A stretch of DNA of 64,000 bases, taken from the NCBI RefSeq assembly GCF_011742165.1, contig NZ_JAAQTO010000047.1, positions 17,568 through 81,567 of the forward strand, in the 5' to 3' direction. The DNA comes from Billgrantia bachuensis (GTDB taxonomy: Bacteria > Pseudomonadota > Gammaproteobacteria > Pseudomonadales > Halomonadaceae). Of the stretch, positions 16,453-25,406 are shown one piece after another. Each line of letters begins with the position of its first letter. The stretch's first letter is position 1. Made by a program: the position numbers and the translations under genes. Under the pieces are notes generated by a model. It made no database searches. It saw only the letters and a program-made list of their open reading frames with translations, and was not told the origin of the DNA.

Positions 16453-17339
16453 TGGAGCTGCTTTACGAGTGGCTGATTGCGCCCTTCGATTACGGTTTCA
16501 TGCGCCGCGCGGCGGTGGCCGGCCTGGCCCTGTCGCTGGCCGCTCCGCCCATTGGCGTGTTCCTGATGCTGCGCGGCATGAGCCTGATCGGTGACGCCAT
16601 GGCTCATGCCATTCTGCCCGGCGTGGCACTGGGCTTTCTGCTGGCGGGTTTCTCGCTGCCGATCATGAGCCTGGGTGGCGTGCTGTCGGGGCTGTTGATT
16701 GCGGTGCTGGCGGGCAGCGTGTCGCAAATGACCGGGCACAGGGAGGACTCGGCCATGGCCAGTTTCTTCCTGATCTCGCTGGCGGCGGGGGTCATGCTGG
16801 TCTCGCTGGGTGGCAGCAGCGTCGATCTCACACATGTGCTGTTCGGCTCGATCCTGGCGGTGAACTCCACCGCGCTGGTGCTGATCGCGACGATCAGCAG
16901 CGTGATCGTGATCACTCTGGCGCTGATCTTCCGCGCCCTGGTGGTCGAATGCCTCGACCCGCTGTTCCTGCGCGGCCAGGGCATGCAGGGCAGCCTGGTG
17001 CACGGCATCTTCCTCGGCCTGGTGGTGCTCAACCTTACCGCCGGCTTCCAGACCCTTGGCACCCTGATGGCCGTGGGCCTGATGATGCTGCCGGCCACCA
17101 CGGCGCGCTTCTGGAGCAAGCGCCTGGAGGGGCTGATTACCGTCGCCATTCTGCTGGCCGCTGTCGCCAGCCTCGGCGGCCTGCTGCTCTCCTACCACCT
17201 CAGCGTTCCCTCGGGGCCGGCCATCATCCTGCTGGCAGGCGCGGGCTATGTGCTCTCCGCGCTGCTCGGCCGCCACCATAGCCTGAGGGCGAAACTTCAG
17301 CGTCATGCCGTACCCCTCGGCGCACCAGAACCGCACTGA
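16449..17339 (+). CDS. znuB: Zinc ABC transporter permease (ZnuB family), second copy
   Basis: A 296-aa ABC-3 permease paralogous to the protein at 14526-15425: both begin with a PFxYxFMRRA element and share LRGMSLxGxAxxHAIxPGVAxGF. The start overlaps the ATPase gene (ATGA). It probably forms the translocation pore, either alone or with the first copy. It is followed after 30 bp by the binding-protein gene. Confidence 0.9.
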   Translation: MMELLYEWLIAPFDYGFMRRAAVAGLALSLAAPPIGVFLMLRGMSLIGDAMAHAILPGVALGFLLAGFSLPIMSLGGVLSGLLIAVLAGSVSQMTGHREDSAMASFFLISLAAGVMLVSLGGSSVDLTHVLFGSILAVNSTALVLIATISSVIVITLALIFRALVVECLDPLFLRGQGMQGSLVHGIFLGLVVLNLTAGFQTLGTLMAVGLMMLPATTARFWSKRLEGLITVAILLAAVASLGGLLLSYHLSVPSGPAIILLAGAGYVLSALLGRHHSLRAKLQRHAVPLGAPEPH

Positions 17340-17369
17340 GTAAAACACTAACACCTGAGGAGGCTTTCC

Positions 17370-18473
17370 ATGCGACACGTTACATCCGCCGCCCTGATGC
17401 TGGGCGCTTCGGCCATGCTGGCGCTGCCTGCCGCCATTGCCGCCGAACGCGTTCAGGTCGTCACCAGCTTCAGCATCCTGGCCGACATGGTGCAGAACGT
17501 GGGCGGCGAGCATGTGGAGGTCACCTCGCTGGTCGGCCCCGACAGCGATACCCATGTCTTCTCCCCCAGCCCGCGTGAGGCGCGCTCGCTCGCCGAGGCC
17601 GACCTGGTGGTGTTCAACGGCCTTATGTTCGAGGGCTGGATGGAGCGGCTGATCGATTCCAGCGACTACAGTGGCCCGCTGGTGACGGCCAGCGACGGCA
17701 TCGACAAGCTCGACTACCACGGCCAGGACAACGCGCATGCTCACGGTCACGACGACCATGAAGATGACCACGACGACTATGGGCATGAAGACCATGGGCA
17801 TGACGATCACAGACACGATGATCATGACGATCACGGCCAGGAAGAGGCGGCTGGCCACGACGATCACGACCATGGCGACGACGACCCGCACGGTTGGCAG
17901 GACCTGGCCATGGGCAAGGTCTACGTGGGCAACATTCGCGATGGCCTGATCGAGGCGGACCCGGACAACGAGGCCGCCTACCGGGAGAACGCCGAGCGCT
18001 ACATCAACGAGCTGGAAGCCACCGACACCGAGATTCGCGAGCTTCTGGGCGAAGTGCCGCCTTCCACCAGCGTGATCACCGGCCACGACTCCTTCGGCTA
18101 TTTTTCCAATGCCTACGGCATTCGCTTCCTCTCGCCGGTGGGGCTCTCCACCGAGGCCGAACCCAGCGCCGCCGACATGGCGCAGCTGATCGACGTGATT
18201 CGCGAGCAGAACGTACGCGCCCTGTTCCACGAGAACATGACCAGCCCGGCGGTGATCAACCAGCTCGCCGAGGAGACCGGCCTGCCCATCGCCGGCACGC
18301 TCTATGCCGATGCCCTGGCGACCGAAGGCGAGGCCAGCACCTACCTGGGCATGATGCGCCACAACGCCCAGGTACTGCACGATGCCCTGGCCGAGCCGGG
18401 CCACGACGACCATGGTCTCGATGGCGATGACCATGACGATCACGGCCATGACGACCACGATCACGATCACTAG
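17370..18473 (+). CDS. znuA: Zinc ABC transporter substrate-binding protein with His-rich loop and tail (ZnuA family)
   Basis: A 367-aa cluster A-I periplasmic binding protein. Signal peptide residues 1-25. Probable metal ligands are His62 (DTHVFSP), His174 (DDPHGWQD), His239 (TGHDSFGYF) and Asp314 (YADAL); His at the third position is the zinc-type arrangement. A long His/Asp-rich loop spans about residues 117-170 and a second His/Asp-rich tail covers about 344-367, both likely to capture zinc. The loop is common in ZnuA; the C-terminal tail is less usual. AGGAGG precedes the ATG, and a strong terminator follows at 18492-18524. Confidence 0.93.
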   Translation: MRHVTSAALMLGASAMLALPAAIAAERVQVVTSFSILADMVQNVGGEHVEVTSLVGPDSDTHVFSPSPREARSLAEADLVVFNGLMFEGWMERLIDSSDYSGPLVTASDGIDKLDYHGQDNAHAHGHDDHEDDHDDYGHEDHGHDDHRHDDHDDHGQEEAAGHDDHDHGDDDPHGWQDLAMGKVYVGNIRDGLIEADPDNEAAYRENAERYINELEATDTEIRELLGEVPPSTSVITGHDSFGYFSNAYGIRFLSPVGLSTEAEPSAADMAQLIDVIREQNVRALFHENMTSPAVINQLAEETGLPIAGTLYADALATEGEASTYLGMMRHNAQVLHDALAEPGHDDHGLDGDDHDDHGHDDHDHDH

Positions 18474-18491
18474 TAACCTTCCTGCATGACG

Positions 18492-18524
18492 AAAAAGGCG
18501 CCACCTGCATGGGGCGCCTTTTTT
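18492..18524 (+). terminator. Rho-independent terminator of the zinc ABC operon
   Basis: AAAAAGGCGCC at 18492-18502 pairs with GGCGCCTTTTTT at 18513-18524 across a 10-nt loop, ending in a T tract. Confidence 0.85.
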
Positions 18525-18635
18525 GTTGCCTCGAACGGGCCCCATGCGCAAACACCAGGAAGCGCGACTAAGCTGGTAGGCCTCTCATCGCAATCGCCCC
18601 AACCCTGACAGAACAAACAGAAGGGAGGAAGCAGC

Positions 18636-19745
18636 ATGCATGACGATACCCAGCACGACCTCGGGGAGGTGGCTCACCCACTGACGCGCCGTTCATTCCT
18701 CGGCGTGGCGGCGGCGGCAAGTGCAACGATGGCGCTCAAGCCTGGGCAGTTATTCGCTCAGGAGCGACCCTGGGACGGCTCTCTCGTGTCCTACCCCGAC
18801 CCAGCCATCGAGGTCATCGACGAACGTTTCGGCGCCTACCGCCTGGCCAATGCGGCGGTCGAGCGCCTGGCTACAGGTTTTCGCTGGGCGGAGGGGCCGG
18901 TCTATTTCGGCGACGGCGGCTTTCTCGTCTGGAGCGACATCCCCAACAACCGGCAGATGCGCTGGCTCGAGGATACCGGCGATGTGAGCGTCTTCCGCCA
19001 GGCCTCAAACTACTCCAACGGCAACACGCGGGATCGCGAGGGGCGGCTGCTGTCCTGCGAGCACGACACGCGCCGCGTGACCCGCACCGAGCATGACGGC
19101 ACCATCACCGTGCTGGCCGACGAGTTCGAGGGCAAGCCGCTCAATGCTCCCAACGACGTCATCGTGCACCCCGACGGTGGCATCTGGTTCACCGACCCGG
19201 GCTACGGCATCCTGATGCACTACGAGGGGCATATCGCCGACTTCGAGCTGCCCGAAGCCGTCTATCGCATCGATCCTGGCAGCGGCCGGTTAGAGAAGAT
19301 GGCCGAAGTCTTGAAGCCCAACGGCATCGCCTTTTCGCCCGACTACTCCCGCCTGTACGTATCCGATACGGGTGGCACCCACACCCCCGGCCATCCCCAC
19401 CAGATCCTGGTCTGGGACGTCGTGGACGACGGTACCCGCCTGGCCAACGAGCGCCAGTTCGCCGAGGTCGGGCCGGGCTTCATCGACGGCATGGCCGCAG
19501 ACATGGACGGCAACCTCTGGTGCGGGGCGGTCTTCGGCGGCCTGTTCGATGCCGAGGACCACGATGGCGTCCACATCTATGCCGACGACGGCACACTGAT
19601 CGGCAAGATTCACTTGCCGGAACCCTGCGCCAATGTCTGCTTCGGCGGCCGCAGGCGCAACCGTCTGTTCATGACCGCCAGCCAGTCGCTCTATGCCGTC
19701 TACGTCGAGACCCAGGGGGTCGCGGTCTGGGCCGGCAACACGTAG
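18636..19745 (+). CDS. Tat-exported SMP-30/gluconolactonase-family protein
   Basis: A 369-aa protein with a twin-arginine signal (LTRRSFLGVAAAASATMAL, about residues 13-31). The mature part has a six-bladed propeller lactonase pattern: FRWAEGPVYFGD with a metal-ligand Glu, NAPNDVIVHPDGGIWFTDP with the Asn and Asp ligands, KPNGIAFSPDYSRLYVSDT, and a final Asp in GFIDGMAADMDGNLW. Such enzymes hydrolyse sugar lactones with a divalent metal. Export suggests action on an external lactone. It stands alone between two terminators, and its natural substrate is not evident. Confidence 0.85.
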   Translation: MHDDTQHDLGEVAHPLTRRSFLGVAAAASATMALKPGQLFAQERPWDGSLVSYPDPAIEVIDERFGAYRLANAAVERLATGFRWAEGPVYFGDGGFLVWSDIPNNRQMRWLEDTGDVSVFRQASNYSNGNTRDREGRLLSCEHDTRRVTRTEHDGTITVLADEFEGKPLNAPNDVIVHPDGGIWFTDPGYGILMHYEGHIADFELPEAVYRIDPGSGRLEKMAEVLKPNGIAFSPDYSRLYVSDTGGTHTPGHPHQILVWDVVDDGTRLANERQFAEVGPGFIDGMAADMDGNLWCGAVFGGLFDAEDHDGVHIYADDGTLIGKIHLPEPCANVCFGGRRRNRLFMTASQSLYAVYVETQGVAVWAGNT

Positions 19746-19772
19746 CCCCTTCCGCTAGAGGACGCCATACAT

Positions 19773-19801
19773 GAGCGGAGGGAGCAGCCCTCCGCTCTTT
19801 T
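19773..19801 (+). terminator. Rho-independent terminator after the lactonase gene
   Basis: Perfect 10-bp stem GAGCGGAGGG / CCCTCCGCTC with a 5-nt loop (AGCAG), followed by TTTT. Confidence 0.85.
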
Positions 19802-20194
19802 CGGCACTCTTCCTTCCATTCCTTCTTCCCGTTCTTCCTTAGCGCTCCTGCTTTACCTCTCCCTGACACTCGCCTGGCACGATCCGCCACCGCTCCGATC
19901 AGGCCCATTTGCCGGCCGCCCCAAAAGACGCCTCACCGACCTCTTTTTACCTCACGACTCGAGCCCTACCCACTTCGCGGCAACGAAAGAATGGCACGAA
20001 ATGCAAAAATTGTGGCGCGATGGGTAAACCTGACGAATCGCTTTCTTCCTACCATGAACGCACGTGCCAAGGGCCAGCAGGCCTCTCACAGGCGGCCCAC
20101 ACCCTTTGCACAAAAGTTCACCAAACCATACACAGGCTTATCCACAACCTGAGCCGAACGCTACAACAACAGCTACAAGAACAAAGGCCACACA
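19802..20194. other. Non-coding stretch upstream of the LivK-like gene
   Basis: About 390 bp lie between the lactonase terminator and the binding-protein start. No convincing gene, hairpin or known operator was recognised. The last 100 bp are more AT-rich and presumably hold the promoter. Confidence 0.5.
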
Positions 20195-21415
20195 ATGACA
20201 ACGACACGCCGCTTCGCCCTGGGTGCGCTTGCCGCTTCCATTCTGTTCGTCGGCCAGACCGCGCAGGCCGAGATCACCGACAACGAGATCCGCATCGGTT
20301 ATCTGGCCGACATGTCGGGCCCCTACCGCGACCCCATCGGCCCCATGGGGCTGGATGCCATCCAGATGGCCATCGAGGATGTCGGCGGCAGCGTGGCCGG
20401 CGCCAGCATCGAAGTCTTCAGTGCCGACGACCGCAACAGCCCCGACGTGGGTTCGAGCGTAGTGCGCGAGTGGATCGACCAACGCAACGTCGACATGGTC
20501 ACCGGCCTGGTTGCCTCGTCGGTCACGCTGGCCGCCGTTCAATTGCTGGAAGAGGCGAACCGCCTGGGGCTGGTCAACGGCGCCGTCTCCTCCGGCGTGA
20601 CCAACGAGAGCTGCTCGCCCAACCATATTCACTGGGTCTACGACACCTGGGCGATGTCCAACGGCACCGCCAAGGCGATCACCCAGGAGGGCCACAAGAA
20701 CTGGTACCTGCTGAGTGCCGACTACTCTTTCGGCCATGCCCTGGAAGGCGACGTGGAGCGGGTGGTCAGCGAGAACGGCGGTACCGTGGTGGGCAAGGCG
20801 CGCCATCCCTTCCCCAGCAGCGACTTCTCCTCGTTCCTGCTGCAGGCCCAGGCCTCCGGGGCCGACGTGATCGCGCTCAACAATGCCGGCGCCGACACCA
20901 TCAACGCCATTACCACCGCAGGAGAATTCGGCATCACCCAGGCCGGGCAGGTGCTGGCCGGCATGGTGCTGTTCAGCACCGACGTGCGCAGCATCGGCCT
21001 CGAGGCAGCCCAAGGGCTGCAGTTCACCAAGGCCTGGTACTACGACCTCAACGACGAGACCCGCGCCTGGGCCGAGCGCTTCCGCGAGCGCACCGGCAGC
21101 ATGCCGACCATGGTTCACGCCGGGCTCTACTCCAGCACCCTGCACTATCTCCAGGCGGTAGATGCCGTCGGCACCGACGAGGCCCAGGCCGTGCGCCGCC
21201 AGATGGCCGATACGCCGATCAACGACATCTTTGCCACCAATGGCTACATCCGCGAGGACGGCCGCATGGTCCATGACATGTACCTGGTCGAGGTGAAGAC
21301 GCCCGAGGAGTCGCAGAACGAGGATGACCTGTTCCGCGTGGTGCGCACCATTCCCGCCGAGGAGGCGTTCCGCCCGCTGTCGGAGAGCCAGTGTCACCTG
21401 GTCGACAACACCTGA
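20195..21415 (+). CDS. LivK-like ABC substrate-binding protein (branched-chain amino-acid/aromatic type)
   Basis: A 406-aa type I periplasmic binding protein. Signal peptide residues 1-25 (FALGALAASILFVGQTAQA). Mature motifs: IRIGYLADMSGPYRDPIGPMGLDAIQMA and a long Peripla_BP_6 domain. Members bind amino acids, urea, amides or aromatic acids. There are no permease or ATPase genes nearby. It is followed by acyl-CoA ligase, dehydrogenase and thiolase genes on the same strand, suggesting it binds the acid degraded by them and uses a transporter encoded elsewhere. Confidence 0.88.
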   Translation: MTTTRRFALGALAASILFVGQTAQAEITDNEIRIGYLADMSGPYRDPIGPMGLDAIQMAIEDVGGSVAGASIEVFSADDRNSPDVGSSVVREWIDQRNVDMVTGLVASSVTLAAVQLLEEANRLGLVNGAVSSGVTNESCSPNHIHWVYDTWAMSNGTAKAITQEGHKNWYLLSADYSFGHALEGDVERVVSENGGTVVGKARHPFPSSDFSSFLLQAQASGADVIALNNAGADTINAITTAGEFGITQAGQVLAGMVLFSTDVRSIGLEAAQGLQFTKAWYYDLNDETRAWAERFRERTGSMPTMVHAGLYSSTLHYLQAVDAVGTDEAQAVRRQMADTPINDIFATNGYIREDGRMVHDMYLVEVKTPEESQNEDDLFRVVRTIPAEEAFRPLSESQCHLVDNT

Positions 21416-21457
21416 GCGTTTCGTTCACGACCCATGAACAAGCACAAGAGGACCGTC

Positions 21458-23017
21458 ATGAGCCATACAGTCGAGAATGCTCACAGCAGGATCCAGCAGA
21501 ACACCATCGGCGCCGCGCTCAGCCGCAGCGCGCGCAAGCACCGCGACAGGCTGGCGCTGGCCTTCGAGGGCCGGCGCTGGAACTACACGGAACTGAACCG
21601 GGCGGTTAACCGGGTCGCCAACCGCCTGCTGGCGGCGGGCCTGGCCCCGGGCGACCGCCTGGCCGCCTACGGCAAGAATTCCGACGCCTACGTGATCGCC
21701 TGGTTGGCCTGCACCCGCGCCGGCCTGGTGCACGTGCCGATCAACTTCGCCCTGAGCGCCGACGAGCTGCGCTATATCCTCGAGCAGTCCGGCGCCGCCG
21801 GGCTGTTGAGCGATACGAGCCTGGCCGAAAACGTGGCCAGGGCCAGCGAAGGCCTCCCCCTCACGCTCGCCGGCACCCTGCACGCCGAAACGCAGGCGGG
21901 CTTCGACGTGCTGCAGGTGGCTCTCGACGAAGCCAGCGACGACAGTGAACCGAACGTGGCCGTCGCAGCCGACAGCCTGGCCCAGCTGCTCTACACCTCG
22001 GGCACCACGGCGGCGCCCAAGGCGGCGATGATGACCCACCAGGCGCTGCTCGCCGAGTACATGGCCTGCATGGTGGAGCTCGACATCAAGGACGACGAGC
22101 CGATGCTGGCTGCCCTGCCGCTCTACCACTCGGCGCAAATGCACGTGTTCCTGATGCCGGCGCTGCTGCTCGGTGCGCCCGTGCACCTGCGCATGGCGCC
22201 GCTGCCCGACGACTGCCTGGGCCAGATCGCAAGCCAGGGCATCGCCTCGTTCTTCGCCCCGCCCACGGTGTGGATCGGCCTGCTGCGCCACCCCGACTTC
22301 GATGCCTTCGACCTCTCCACGCTGAAGAAGGCCTACTACGGCGCCTCGATCATGCCGGTGCCGGTACTGGAAGAGCTGCAGCAGCGCCTGCCAGGCGTGG
22401 GGCTCTACAACTGCTACGGCCAGAGCGAGATCGCGCCTCTGGCCACGGTGCTGCGCCCCGAGGAGCACGCCGAGCGCCCGGCGTCGGCGGGCCGCCCCAT
22501 TCTCACGGTGGAGACGCGTATCGTCGACCTGGAGATGAACGACGTGCCGCCCGGCGAGCATGGCGAGATCGTGCACCGCTCGCCGCAGCTGCTCACCGGC
22601 TACTGGGACAAGCCCGACATGACCGAGGAGGCCTTCGCCGGCGGCTGGTTCCACTCCGGCGACGTGGGCTACTTCGACGAGGCGGGCTATCTCTACGTGG
22701 TCGACCGCATCAAGGACGTGATCAATACCGGCGGCGTGGTGGTGGCCAGCCGTGAGGTCGAGGAGGGACTGTTCAAGCATCCCGCCGTCTCCGAGGTGGC
22801 CGTGATCGGCCTGCCCGATGCGAAGTGGATCGAGGCGATCACCGCCGTGGTGGTACCCCGCGAAGGCATGGAGGTGAGCGAGGAGGAGCTGATCGCCCAC
22901 GCCAAGGACCACATGGCGCCCTACAAGGTGCCCAAGCGAATCCTGTTCGCCGAGGCCCTGCCCAAGAGCACCGCCGGCAAGATTCTCAAGCGCCACCTGC
23001 GCAAGGACCTGAGCTGA
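21458..23017 (+). CDS. Acyl-CoA synthetase (AMP-forming ligase)
   Basis: A 519-aa ANL-superfamily enzyme that activates a carboxylic acid with ATP and CoA. Motifs: P-loop YTSGTTAAPKAAMM (about residues 182-195), YGQSE (about 320), the WFHSGDVGYFDEAGYLYVVDR hinge region and the catalytic Lys in PKSTAGKILKR near the C-terminus. The ATG at 21458 has GAGG just upstream; an earlier in-frame ATG at 21434 does not. It lies 42 bp after the LivK-like gene and 3 bp before the acyl-CoA dehydrogenase gene. Chain length or aromatic specificity cannot be told. Confidence 0.9.
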   Translation: MSHTVENAHSRIQQNTIGAALSRSARKHRDRLALAFEGRRWNYTELNRAVNRVANRLLAAGLAPGDRLAAYGKNSDAYVIAWLACTRAGLVHVPINFALSADELRYILEQSGAAGLLSDTSLAENVARASEGLPLTLAGTLHAETQAGFDVLQVALDEASDDSEPNVAVAADSLAQLLYTSGTTAAPKAAMMTHQALLAEYMACMVELDIKDDEPMLAALPLYHSAQMHVFLMPALLLGAPVHLRMAPLPDDCLGQIASQGIASFFAPPTVWIGLLRHPDFDAFDLSTLKKAYYGASIMPVPVLEELQQRLPGVGLYNCYGQSEIAPLATVLRPEEHAERPASAGRPILTVETRIVDLEMNDVPPGEHGEIVHRSPQLLTGYWDKPDMTEEAFAGGWFHSGDVGYFDEAGYLYVVDRIKDVINTGGVVVASREVEEGLFKHPAVSEVAVIGLPDAKWIEAITAVVVPREGMEVSEEELIAHAKDHMAPYKVPKRILFAEALPKSTAGKILKRHLRKDLS

Positions 23018-23020
23018 CCC

Positions 23021-24178
23021 ATGACTGAAACGCAAGACGACCTGACGCCGCTGTTCCACGACACCATTCGCCGCTTTCTCGAGCAGGAGGTGGCGCCTCA
23101 CTACGAGGCGTGGGAAGCCGCCGGCGAGATGCCGCGTTCGCTGTGGCAGAAGCTCGGCGAGGCCGGCCTGCTGGGTATCGACCTACCCGAAGAGATGGGC
23201 GGCAGCGGCGCCGACTTCGCCATCGTCCAGCTGGCGCTGGAGGAGATCTCGCGTCAGGGCTTCGGCGGGTTGGCCAGCGCCTACAACATTCACGCCAACA
23301 TCGTCATGCCCTACCTGCTGCACATCGCCACGCCGACGCAGCGCGAGCGCTGGCTGCCGGCCATGGCCCGCGGCGAGGCGGTCGGCGCCATCGCCATGAC
23401 CGAGCCCGGCGCGGGCAGCGACCTGGCGGCGATGAAGACCCGCGCCAGCCGCACCGACGACGGCTGGCGGCTCGACGGCAGCAAGCTGTTCATCACCAAC
23501 GGCCAGGTGGCCGACCTGGTCATCGTCTGCGCCAAGACCGACCCCGGCGCCGGCGCCCGCGGCGTGTCGCTGTTCCTGGTCGACACCGCGCTTGCCGGCT
23601 TCTCCCGCGGCCAGCCGATCAAGAAGATCGGCCAGCACGCCAGCGACACCGCCGAGCTGTTCTTCGACGACCTGCGCCTGCCCGAGAATGCCCTGCTCGG
23701 CGAGGAAGGCTCGGGCTTTGCCTACCTGATGCAGGAGCTGCCCCGCGAGCGCCTCGGCGTGGCGGCCCAGGCGCTGGGCGCCATGGAAGGGGCGCTGGCG
23801 CTGACCCTCGACTACGTGCGCGAGCGTCGCGCCTTTGGCCGCGCCGTGGGCGACTTTCAGAACACCCGCTTCACCCTGGCCGAGGTGCGCGCCCAGATCG
23901 ACATGGGCCGCGCCTACTTCGAGCAGTGCGTGGCCAAGTACCGCCAGGGGGAGATGAACGCCACCGACGCCGCCATTCTCAAGCTGCAGCTCAGCGAGAT
24001 GCAGTGCCGCACCATCGACGCCTGCCTGCAGCTGTTCGGCGGCTATGGTTACACCCGTGAATACCCGATTTCGCGCTTCTACCTGGATGCCCGCGTGCAG
24101 ACGCTCTACGCCGGCACCTCGGAAATCATGAAGGAAGTGATCGCCCGCTCGCTGCTCGGCAAGAGCACGGTGGCCTGA
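23021..24178 (+). CDS. Acyl-CoA dehydrogenase
   Basis: A 385-aa FAD-dependent acyl-CoA dehydrogenase, performing the alpha-beta oxidation step. Family marks: AIAMTEPGAGSDLAAMKTRA (FAD/substrate region), RRAFGRAVGDFQNTRF, LQLFGGYGYTREYPISRFY and the C-terminal LYAGTSEIMKEVIARSLLG with the catalytic Glu. Normal length. It acts between the ligase upstream and the thiolase downstream; no hydratase or hydroxyacyl dehydrogenase is in the cluster, so those steps must come from elsewhere. Confidence 0.93.
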   Translation: MTETQDDLTPLFHDTIRRFLEQEVAPHYEAWEAAGEMPRSLWQKLGEAGLLGIDLPEEMGGSGADFAIVQLALEEISRQGFGGLASAYNIHANIVMPYLLHIATPTQRERWLPAMARGEAVGAIAMTEPGAGSDLAAMKTRASRTDDGWRLDGSKLFITNGQVADLVIVCAKTDPGAGARGVSLFLVDTALAGFSRGQPIKKIGQHASDTAELFFDDLRLPENALLGEEGSGFAYLMQELPRERLGVAAQALGAMEGALALTLDYVRERRAFGRAVGDFQNTRFTLAEVRAQIDMGRAYFEQCVAKYRQGEMNATDAAILKLQLSEMQCRTIDACLQLFGGYGYTREYPISRFYLDARVQTLYAGTSEIMKEVIARSLLGKSTVA

Positions 24179-24218
24179 GCGCTTCGACAAGATCTGAACG
24201 ATAGACAGGAGAGACAAG

Positions 24219-25406
24219 ATGCGGCTCGATTCCGTAGTCATTCTCGGCAGTGCCCGCACCGCCATCGGCAGCTTCGGCGGCAGCCTGGCCGGGCTCGCCC
24301 CGCATGAGCTGGGCACCGCTACCGCCCGCGAGGCGCTGGTCCGCGCCGGCGTCGAGGCCGGAGAGGTCGATCACGCCGTATACGGGCATATCATCACCAC
24401 CGGACCGCAGGACGCCTATCTGGCCCGCCACATCGCGCTGGAAACCGGCGTGCCCGAGGGCGCGGCGGCGTTCAATGTCAACCGCTTGTGCGGTTCCGGG
24501 GTGCAGGCGATCCTCTCCGCCGCCCAGCAGATCGTGCTCGGCGACAGCCGCCTGGCGCTGGCCGGCGGCGCCGAATCGATGAGCCGCGGCGCCTATCTGC
24601 TGCCGCCCCAGGCGCGCAACGGGCTACGCATGGGCCACGCCAGCGTCACCGACCTGACCCTGGGCGTGCTCAGCGACCCCTTCGGCAGCGGCCACATGGG
24701 CGTGACCGCCGAGAACATCGCCAAGCGCTGCGGGCTCGGCCGCAAGGAGATCGACCGCTTCGCCCTGGAAAGCCACCGCAAGGCCGCCCGCGCCATTGCC
24801 GAGGGTCGCTTCGACGGGCAGATCGTGCCGGTCACCGTGCGCGAGGGCAAGAACGAGCGCCAGTTCGACCGCGACGAGCACGTGCGCGACGGTGTGACGC
24901 TGGAGGATCTCGCCCGGCTCAAACCCGCCTTCGCCAAGGAGGGCGTGGTCACCGCCGGCAACGCCTCGGGCATCAACGACGGCGCCGCCACGCTGGTGCT
25001 GGCCCACGCCGACGAGGCCGACCGCCGCGGCCTCGCGCCCCGCGCCCGACTGATCGCCGCCAGCACCGCCGGGGTCGAACCCAGCGTGATGGGCCTGGGG
25101 CCGATTCCCGCCGTGCGCCGCTGCCTCGAAGAGGCCGGACTCTCCATCGCCGACATCGACGTGATCGAGTCCAACGAGGCCTTCGCCGCCCAGGCCATGG
25201 CGGTGGCCCAGGAGCTCGATTTCCCCGCCGAGCGCCTCAATCCCAACGGCGGCGCCGTGGCGCTGGGGCATCCCGTCGGTGCCACCGGCGCGATCCTCAC
25301 GATCAAGGCGCTGGCCGAACTGGAGCGCACCGGCGGCCGCTACGGGCTGATCACCCTGTGCATCGGCGGCGGCCAAGGCATCGCCCGGTTGATCGAGCGT
25401 TGCTGA
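24219..25406 (+). CDS. Acetyl-CoA acetyltransferase / thiolase
   Basis: A 395-aa thiolase. Acylated Cys in NRLCGSGVQA (about residue 90), catalytic His in GGAVALGHPVGATGA (about 350) and the second Cys in LCIGGGQG (about 380) are all present. It cleaves 3-ketoacyl-CoA to acetyl-CoA, or runs in reverse. It follows the dehydrogenase by 40 bp with a GGAGAGA ribosome site. The stop abuts the stop of the convergent AraC gene with no gap. Confidence 0.92.
   Translation: MRLDSVVILGSARTAIGSFGGSLAGLAPHELGTATAREALVRAGVEAGEVDHAVYGHIITTGPQDAYLARHIALETGVPEGAAAFNVNRLCGSGVQAILSAAQQIVLGDSRLALAGGAESMSRGAYLLPPQARNGLRMGHASVTDLTLGVLSDPFGSGHMGVTAENIAKRCGLGRKEIDRFALESHRKAARAIAEGRFDGQIVPVTVREGKNERQFDRDEHVRDGVTLEDLARLKPAFAKEGVVTAGNASGINDGAATLVLAHADEADRRGLAPRARLIAASTAGVEPSVMGLGPIPAVRRCLEEAGLSIADIDVIESNEAFAAQAMAVAQELDFPAERLNPNGGAVALGHPVGATGAILTIKALAELERTGGRYGLITLCIGGGQGIARLIERC

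Noticed and set aside
17737..17890. Short-period CAT/GAC-like repeat resembling a tandem repeat or CRISPR-like array
   Set aside because: It encodes the His/Asp-rich metal loop of the zinc-binding protein and lacks repeat-spacer regularity.
16353..18551. 732-codon open frame antisense to the second zinc permease and binding protein
   Set aside because: It mirrors the His/Asp codon repeat of the binding protein (giving Val/Met/Ile repeats) and has no recognisable domain.
19909..21276. Long plus-strand frame overlapping the LivK-like gene in another frame
   Set aside because: Arg/Gly-rich translation typical of an off-frame reading; the LivK-like frame has a signal peptide and family motifs.
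21425..23101. 558-codon open frame antisense to the acyl-CoA ligase
   Set aside because: Shadow of the ligase, whose AMP-binding motifs are unambiguous.
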